Source: Anaeramoeba ignava (Eukaryota > Metamonada > Anaeramoebidae). Taken from it: a stretch of 64,000 bases of DNA. The first letter of the stretch is position 1, and each line of letters starts with the position of its first letter. Shown in pieces: positions 56,959 through 64,000 of the stretch. The position numbers were made by a program, and so were the translations under genes. The notes below the pieces were generated by a model. That model saw nothing but the letters and a program-made list of their open reading frames with translations. It was not told where the DNA came from and made no database searches. The DNA is taken from assembly GCA_028826165.1 (NCBI GenBank), contig JAPDFW010000059.1:1315001-1379000 (forward strand), in the 5' to 3' direction.

Positions 56959-57216
56959 TTATTTCCTTTCAATTTCAATAGGAGAAAATGGAATTTCATC
57001 ATCATCATCTGTTGATTGATTATCAGAATGCATATCCCAAAACATTGAATAATCTTGAAATTCAACAGAAATTGTTGGTTTTGAAGGAGTAGTTTCATTT
57101 CTTTTTGAAATTCTTAATTCTTTTGTTTTTCTTCTTGTTACTCTAGATGTTAATGTTGGATCAGAAATGAAAGAATCAACAAAATCTTGTTTTGATAAAT
57201 CATCATAAATTTCCAT
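56959..57216 (-). CDS. Small acidic ORF or alternative last exon of VPS8
   Basis: 85 codons, MEIYDDLSKQDFVDSF to EIPFSPIEIERK, with an R/K cluster (VTRRKTKELRISKRNE) and an acidic STDDDDE stretch. I recognise no family. The ATG is immediately preceded by TTTTTAG, a good 3' splice site. The RING exon of VPS8 ends in phase 0 at 57751 with a GT donor, so it could splice straight here. The other candidate last exon (57682-57611) ends in TAA and has no usable GT after it, so the two would be alternatives. It may also be an independent small gene. Confidence 0.45.
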   Translation of the reverse strand: MEIYDDLSKQDFVDSFISDPTLTSRVTRRKTKELRISKRNETTPSKPTISVEFQDYSMFWDMHSDNQSTDDDDEIPFSPIEIERK

Positions 57217-57610
57217 CTAAAAATTACATATTTAAATTCAAATATTTAAATTAATATTTAAATCAAATATTTAAATCAATATTTAAATCAATATTTAAAT
57301 TCAAATATTTAAATTAATATTTAAATCAAATATTTAAATTCAAATATTTAAATTAATATTTAAATCAAATATTTAAATCAATTATTTAAATCAAATATTT
57401 AAATCAAATATTTAAATCAAATATTTAAATTAATATATAAATTAATATATTTAAATCAATATATAAATTAATATTTAAATCAAATATTTAAATTAATATT
57501 TAAATTCAGGATTTTTAATTATTTAAAGAAATATTTAAATAATGATTTTCTTAAAGATTATTTTCAAATATTTTCAATTATTCAAATCAAATATTTAAAT
57601 TAAGCTTAAT
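57217..57610. repeat. A/T repeat between VPS8 last-exon candidates
   Basis: About 394 bases, mostly alternating caaatatttaaat and taatatttaaat units of 12-13 bases from 57231 to 57505, then plain A/T DNA. No coding potential. It would lie inside an intron if the exon at 57216-56959 belongs to VPS8. Confidence 0.8.
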
Positions 57611-60600
57611 TTAAAAAAGAAAAATTGAATTATTTCTTAAAGATCTTCTAGCTCTTCTAATCAAAGGAAGATAAGTATTAACCTAAAAAAATGAAAATTG
57701 AATTAATTTTAAAATCATTTTAAAATTAATTATTATAAAATTGAAAATACAGTTGGTGTTTGTTTCTTTTTAATAGATTCTTTTTGATTTTGTTTTTCAT
57801 CTTTCTCTTTATCTTTAGTTTCACTTCTTTTACCCATTTTTCTTTTTGATTGACCAGCTCTTCCACAAATTTCGCATTTTTTTCCTGTAACTAAACATTC
57901 ATTATGATAAATATGTCCACAATTAAAAAGAACAAAATTTTTAGTTTTTGCAATTTCTGATTCACCAAATTGAATTTTATTTCCACAAGAACCACATTTC
58001 ATTTCATGAATTAAAACAGCACTTGAACGTTGTTGGAATAATTTTCTCATTGTTCGAAAAGAATCCTAAAAATATTTGAATTTTTAAATTGAATTGAATT
58101 TGAATTTTAATTTTTAAATTGAATTTTGAATTGAATTGAATTGAATTGTAAATTAATACTTGAACTAATAATCTTTTTGCTGTTGTTAAAATAGTTGTTT
58201 CATAGGCATATGTATCAATCATTGATTGAATAACACTTTTAAATTTATCAAATTTTTGTTCACGATAATCCTTAATTAATTTATCAAGAACATCAGACAT
58301 AGAAAGATGACCAATCATCTTATTCAAAGTAAACAAAACAAATCCAGTTAAAACATCATATTGTTTTTGAGAAACAAGAGTTTCAAGTTTGTTTTTATTT
58401 TGCTTCATGAGATGTTGAATAGGAATTGTAAAAATATCCAAAAGATGAAACCACATTTCTTGTGCAGTTGTTGTTGTCATCTCCACATTTCGAATACAAA
58501 ATTGAGTTGATTCATTCAGAATTTTTCGGACTTGAATAATTTCAGGAACAGTTGATTCTTCAACGGTAACATCTGTTTCAATTTGTTCTTGGGATTCAAG
58601 AATTTTTGATTGGAGTTTGTTGACATTTTCACTAAGTGCTTCCAAAAGAATTTTCCAAGCACTTTGAATATCTCCCATTCTTTCAAGAAGATAAACTCTT
58701 GCATCTGCAACATTGAAGTCTGTTGTTGCTTGTAAACAATAATCCAAACGATAGTTCTCGCTCGAACGCAAATATGCTAGAACATTTCCTGGCTCAATTT
58801 CACACATCAGACGAATATAACACTCATTCAATTCGCTTGTTAATTCTATTTTTTTCTTTTGATTTTCTTCATTTTCTTCGCTTCGATTTTTGTTTTTCTT
58901 TGTATTCTTGCTTTGAATAACTTGAATAATTCCATTTAAATAGTAATAATGAAATTTTGGAGTTGATGGTAATTTTTTCATAATAATTTCATGTTGTTCG
59001 GGAAAGGAATTCATAATCAATTTTGCTGTTTTCAGTGGTTCAATCATTAGTAAAGATTGTAAATGCTCCAAAATGGCATTTTTTAATGCCTCATATGTTT
59101 CTTTAGAGGATTCTGGATTATCAATAACTCCATCAATTAAAATAAAAACATCATTTTTACGAATTTCATCCCGAAGATAATATCGGAATCCATTGATGTA
59201 ATCATTTGTTCGAATGTATAAATATTCACATATTTTGTCATATCCAACAGTCTCTGAAAGTAGAAGTAATTTTTTTTCATCAAATGATTCCGCATTTGGT
59301 CCTTTTAATATCTTCAAAAATAATCTTTCTTTTTCATCAGGATTTAATTTTTCTTCCATGTTTTGTTCAGGTTCAAGTTTCACAAGATATGAAATGATTG
59401 CGCCCAATAATCTTTGACTTATTCGAACTTTATGATCCATTAGGTAATAAGATGTAAAAATGTAAAATTCTTCCAAATCTTTTGGCTAAATAGTTTTAAT
59501 TTTAATTTTTAAATGAATTTTAATATTAATTTTTAATTTTTGATTAAAAACCTTGAATTTTGAACTTTCGGATATTTTTAAAGGATCTAAAATATCAATT
59601 TCGGAATCTAATAATATTGATTCAATAATTGCAAATGCATTTTCAGTTATTGTTATTGACAATTTTGTTGATTCTTGATTTTTTTGTTTATCATTATTTT
59701 CATTTTTTTGTTTATCGTTATTTTCTTCATTTTCATTTTCATTTTCATTTATATTTTCATCATTTTCATCATTTTCATTTATATTTTCATTATTTTCATT
59801 ATTTTCTTGAGGAGATTCTTTTATTGTTTCTGTTTCTTTTGTTTTTGTTTTTGTTTTTGTTTTTGATTTTTCTGTAATTTTCATTTGATTTTCCATTTGA
59901 TATTCTTCAATTCTTTCACAAATTAAAGCTACTGATTCTAAAACTTGATGAACATTCATTAATAATAATACTAAAAGATATGGATAAGATCCTCTAGCTA
60001 AAAATTACAAGAAAAAAAAATAAAAGGAAATAAATTATAAATTTATAATTTAAAACATTATAAATTTAAAATTAACCATCCTTTTCGTGTTTTTTGAAAA
60101 GAAGTGAATATAAATCAGTTTGAATTTCAAGAAGTTTTTCTTCTGAAATTGTTCTTAAATTTGGTGAAAGTATGTAATTAAGATATTTTGGAATTAATAA
60201 AGAAAGATTTTTCATCATTTCTTCTGGATTTTCAACTTTTGCATGTTGATGAACAAAAAATCGACTTTTTTGAAACTGAGAATTTTTTTGATTTTGATCT
60301 TGATTTTGATTTTGATTTGTTTGGCCTGTATAATAACAGAAAATATTAAGCATATAATATAAAGGAGAAATAAAATCTAAAAGATCTCGATTTGATACTC
60401 TTATCATAGCTTGATATAAATGATAATGCCTATAAATTCCAACAACCTAAAAAAATATATTGATTTTTTTAAATTGAAAAAAAATCAAAGAGTAAAGAAT
60501 GTTTTTTGATTAAAATTATTTGCTTCTTTCTTTTGTTATCATAAATTAAAAAAAAATAATAATCACAAATTTTGGATCAAGATGACTAGAATTTAATTCA

Positions 60601-63600
60601 AGACAGCAAGCTTCTGCTCTTTTTAATTTGTGGTTTTGGTAATAATTCTTAACAAAAGAGAGAAGAAGTTTTCCTGGAATTTTTGCAAAATCATCACTTG
60701 TTCCAAGACCTGAACGATAAGTATTTCGAACAGAAATATTTTTTTGACTTTTTCTGCCAGTTAATCCATTTGTTGCAATATTTTTCTCGTTAATTTGAGT
60801 TTGAGTGATCAAAAATGGTTCGAATCTTTCTAAAATTTCTGATAGAAAATTACTTTTTTCAAATTTGGAAAAAATTGTATGAAAAAGGAAAGTATATTGT
60901 TCTGTATGTTGACAACAAGATATTGCAAGCATAGAAAGTTCTTGAGCAATTAATTTTTTATTGGAATCATTAATTTCATTTTCTTGATTTTCATGATTAA
61001 TTTGATTTTCTTGATTTTCTTGATTTTCATTATTTTCATTATTTTCATTATTTTCATTATTTTCATTATTTTCATTTTTTTCATTATTTTCATTTTTTTG
61101 ATTTGCTAATTTTAATTTTTCAAGTGAAATATCAATAAACATTCCAAGTGTGTTTAATAATCTTGTTATTATAATTGCTTGTCTTTCCAAATAATGTAAA
61201 GTTGGTAAACTTGATGGAGATTTTGCATTTCCCTTTAAGAAATGAATAATTTTTAATTTTTAATTTTTAAATTTTTGATTTAAATTTCATTTTTAAATAA
61301 TTACAGAAAAAAATTCAAGTATTAAATTAATTGCATCAATAAAATAATTTTTTTGAAGTAAAAAGTTAATTGTATCATGGAAAGAAAGAATAATAAAAAC
61401 ATTAAATTCGTTTTTTCCAAAAAATAATATTTCTGAAAATGAATGTCTAACTATTGATTTATGGTAAGAATTTGCTGTTTTTTCAGTATCTTTTTCAGTT
61501 TTAATTTTTTGAGGTTTAAATGAATTTGATGAAAACATTAAAGAATCAACAATTTCTGTGCTTGAGAAAGGATCATATAAATAGCCTATTCCTCGAGCAT
61601 CAAAAATAGAGATAGACTTTTATAATTTTAATTTTAAATTTAAATTTTAATTTTGAAATGAATTTTAAATTTTAATTTTAATTATAATTTTAATTTTATT
61701 TTTAATTTTATACATTTTCTCCAACCCAAAATACTGAACGACCATTAAAAGATAAATCAATTGATGTTCGAGGAATAAATTGAACAACAGATTCTTGAAT
61801 ATTTTGATCTGTTATTTGTTGAATTTCAATTTGGAAAATAGAAAGAGTTTTTCCCCAAACAACAGCAAACATTGGAAATGAAATTTCTCTTCCAGTACTA
61901 GTTTCAAATTCTAAATTAAATAAAACAAATTTTCCGATTTAATTTAATTCAATTCAGTTTTTTAATTTTAATTTAATTTAATTTAATTTTTTAATTTTAA
62001 TTTAATTTAATTTAATTTAATTTAATTTAATTTAATTTTAATTTAATTTTAATTTAATTTAATTTAATTTAATTTAAAATGAAATTTAATTTCCATTTAA
62101 TTTAATTTTTTAATTTAAAATTTCTAATTTAATTTAATTTAATTTAATTTAATTTTAATTTAATTTAATTTAATTTAATTTAATTTAATTTTAATTTAAT
62201 TTAATTTAATTTAATTTAATTTTAATTTAATTTAATTTAATTTAATTTAATTTAATTTAATTTTAATTTAATTTAATTTAATTTTAATTTAATTTATTTA
62301 ATTTAAAATTAATTTAATTTAATTTAATTCAATTTAAAATTAATTTAATTTAATTTAATTCAATTTAAAATTAATTTAATTTAATTTAATTCAATTTAAA
62401 ATTAATTTAATTTAATTTAATTTAATTTAATTTAATTTAATTTAATTTAATTTAATTTAATTTAATTTAATTTTTTAATTCAGTTTTTTAATTTTAAATT
62501 TGAATATGATTTGGTTTCACCTTGTGGTGGTTTCCATGCAAAATAAGGAAATGTTGTTGTTTTCTTTTTTGGATCTGGTGGTTGATTAAAATAAAAAAGT
62601 ATTGCTATTGTTGGATTTAATTGAATAATAAAAACCTAAGTAAAAAATTTAATTCAAACAATTTTGTTTTCAATTTTGATAAGAAAAATTAATTCTAAAT
62701 TAAAAAAAATTAAATTTCACTTTTTTTGTTGAAATAATTGCAATAAAAGGAGGAGCATCTATATTAGAATTTAAATCATTTTTGAGTAAAGGTTTTGCAG
62801 CTAAAATATGAGAATTAACAATTCCTTCAATAATATGTGGTTGTTTAGAAACTTTCCACATTAAAAGTTTTGAGAAAGTTAAAATATTGATATTTCCCTA
62901 ATTGAATTTTAATTTTTAATTTTTAAATTGATTTTTGAATTTATTTTTAATTGAATTTTAATTTTTAATTTTTAAATTGATTTTTAAATTGATTTTTGAA
63001 TTTTAAATTGATTTTTAAATTGATTTTTAAATTGATTTTTAAATTGATTTTTTAATTTAATTTTTAAATTGATTTTTAAATTGATTTTTAAATTGATTTT
63101 TAAATTGATTTTTAAATTGATTTTTAAATTGATTTTTTAATTTTTAAATTGATTTTTAAATTAATTTTTGAATTGATTTTTAAATTGATTTTTAAATTAA
63201 TTTTTAAATTGATTTTTAAATTAATTTGATTTTTAAATTGATTTTTAAATTGATTTTTAATTTTTAAATTGATTTTTAATTTGATTTTTAATTTTTAAAT
63301 TGAATTTTAATTTTTAAATTGATTTTTAAATTGATTTTTGATTTTTAAATTGATTTTTAAATTGAATTTTGATTTTTAAATCGATTTTTGAATTAATTTT
63401 AAATTGATTTTTAATTTTTAAATTGATTTTTACAATCTCATCAATACAAAAAGTTTTTCCTTTTTCAGATAGAAATTTAACATCAACAACTGGATTTTTA
63501 AAAGCATTTACTTTTTTCATTTCTTTTTTTGTTTTCCAATTCCAAAGAATAACACTTCCACTATGATATCCAGCAATTAACCATTCTTGACAATCAGGTA

Positions 63601-64000
63601 AAGAAGAAAAATCCAAACAAGTTACAGAACCAAGAATAGCTAAAAAAAAAAAAAAGATAATTTTATTTGAAGAAGAAAAAGAGAAAAAATTTTAATTTGA
63701 ATATTTTTTAATTTTAAATTTTTAATTTTACTTGTAGCTGGTTTGATTGAATAAAGAAATTTTTGAGAATGATTAAATATTGCAATAATTCCTTGTTCAG
63801 AACCAATCGCCATAACATTTTTTTGAGTCTAAAATTAAAATTCATTTATAAAATTCATTTATAAAATTCATTTATAAAATTAAAATTGAAATTAAAATTG
63901 AAATTAAAATTCATTTATAAAATTCATTTCAAAATTAAAATTAAAATTGAAATTAATATTGAAATTAATATTATAATTAAAATTATAATTAAAATTCATT
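57611..64000 (-). CDS. VPS8: VPS8, CORVET-specific subunit, partial at its N-terminus
   Basis: Exons, rightmost first: 63828-63732, 63639-63434, 62897-62721, 62635-62521, 61910-61714, 61616-61305, 61232-60567, 60446-60077, 59997-59552, 59485-58160, 58065-57751, 57682-57611. More lie beyond 64000. Every GT-AG junction joins in frame (about 1430 residues here). VPS8 links CORVET to Rab5 on early endosomes. Matching features: propeller sequence (LDFSSLPDCQEWLIAGYHSG, VILWNWKTKKEM, DVKFLSEKGKTFCIDE); VFIIQLNPTIAILF, then FPYFAWKPPQG joined to EFETSTGREISFPMFAVVWG; FWVGEN-SISIFDARG; the solenoid (DPKF-VVGIYRHYHLYQAM, RDLLDFISPLYYML); and a C-terminal RING-H2 (KCGSCGNKIQFG, FNCGHIYHNECL, KKCEICGRAG). 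Two E/N-rich inserts are encoded by ATTTTC-type repeats. Confidence 0.92.
61911..62520 (-). repeat. VPS8 intron: 5-bp repeat
   Basis: 610-base phase-1 intron between FPYFAWKPPQ and EFETSTG, almost entirely aattt pentanucleotides with occasional extra t or an aaaatt join. It is the reverse complement of the type in GlnRS intron 3. Confidence 0.9.
62898..63433 (-). repeat. VPS8 intron: 12-bp repeat
   Basis: 536-base phase-0 intron between TFCIDEI and GNINILTFSK, made of aaattgattttt (12 bases) with shortened variants. No exon is hidden inside as far as I can see. Confidence 0.9.
63835..64000 (-). repeat. VPS8 intron repeat at the window edge
   Basis: The intron upstream of the exon at 63828-63732 runs to the window end and contains attcatttataaa and aaattgaaatta units of 6-13 bases. 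The repeat and the intron continue beyond the window. Confidence 0.7.

Overview
This is a eukaryotic nuclear window, extremely A+T-rich. It is gene-dense with short intergenic gaps. Introns are GT-AG, stops are TAA, TAG and TGA (standard code), and coding low-complexity tracts are rich in N, Q, K and E. The gene set combines large ankyrin-BTB proteins, RCC1-BTB proteins, BTB-BACK-TLDc proteins, VPS16, VPS8, a spatacsin homologue, glutaminyl-tRNA synthetase, a DDX49-type helicase and a bacterial-type diaminopimelate decarboxylase. This fits a free-living amoeboid protist. The expansion of BTB/TLDc/ankyrin/RCC1 proteins reminds me of the anaerobic metamonad Anaeramoeba, but that is recall, not proof. 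No tRNA, rRNA, CRISPR array or recognisable transposon was seen.

Layout. 1-5.2 kb: the 5' part of an RCC1-BTB gene, a 24-repeat ankyrin-BTB gene, and a divergent BTB-BACK-TLDc gene. 5.3-6.6 kb: lysA-like decarboxylase. 6.6-9.05 kb: an 11-bp satellite. 9.2-11.4 kb: an intron-rich ankyrin-BTB gene in which each ankyrin repeat is one exon of 96-99 nt, and neighbouring repeat exons are separated by three short introns and two 3-nt microexons. 11.5-23.6 kb: RCC1-BTB and BTB-BACK-TLDc genes interspersed with pseudogene fragments and satellites with units of about 165 and 143 bp. 23.65-29.1 kb: a long coiled-coil protein. 29.2-34.9 kb: GlnRS, with four introns that are each filled by a different tandem repeat. 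35-37.5 kb: another BTB-BACK-TLDc gene. 37.9-49.2 kb: VPS16 and spatacsin. 49.3-52.6 kb: DDX49. 53.1-56.9 kb: a second giant ankyrin-BTB gene. 57-64 kb: VPS8, running off the right edge.

How the genes relate. VPS16 (shared HOPS/CORVET core), VPS8 (CORVET-specific) and spatacsin (lysosome/autophagic lysosome reformation) all act in the endolysosomal pathway and lie within 26 kb. The BTB families probably make adaptors, possibly for cullin-3 ligases. Ankyrin and RCC1 proteins share one C-terminal tandem-BTB cassette, while a separate BTB-BACK front end is joined to TLDc.

Two themes run through the window. Tandem A/T repeats expand inside introns, between genes and inside coding regions. Several otherwise intact genes carry single-nucleotide frame breaks at homopolymers or hexanucleotide repeats; these could be real mutations, programmed events or assembly errors. 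The most unusual structure is the reiterated 3-nt microexon array at 9.26-10.68 kb.
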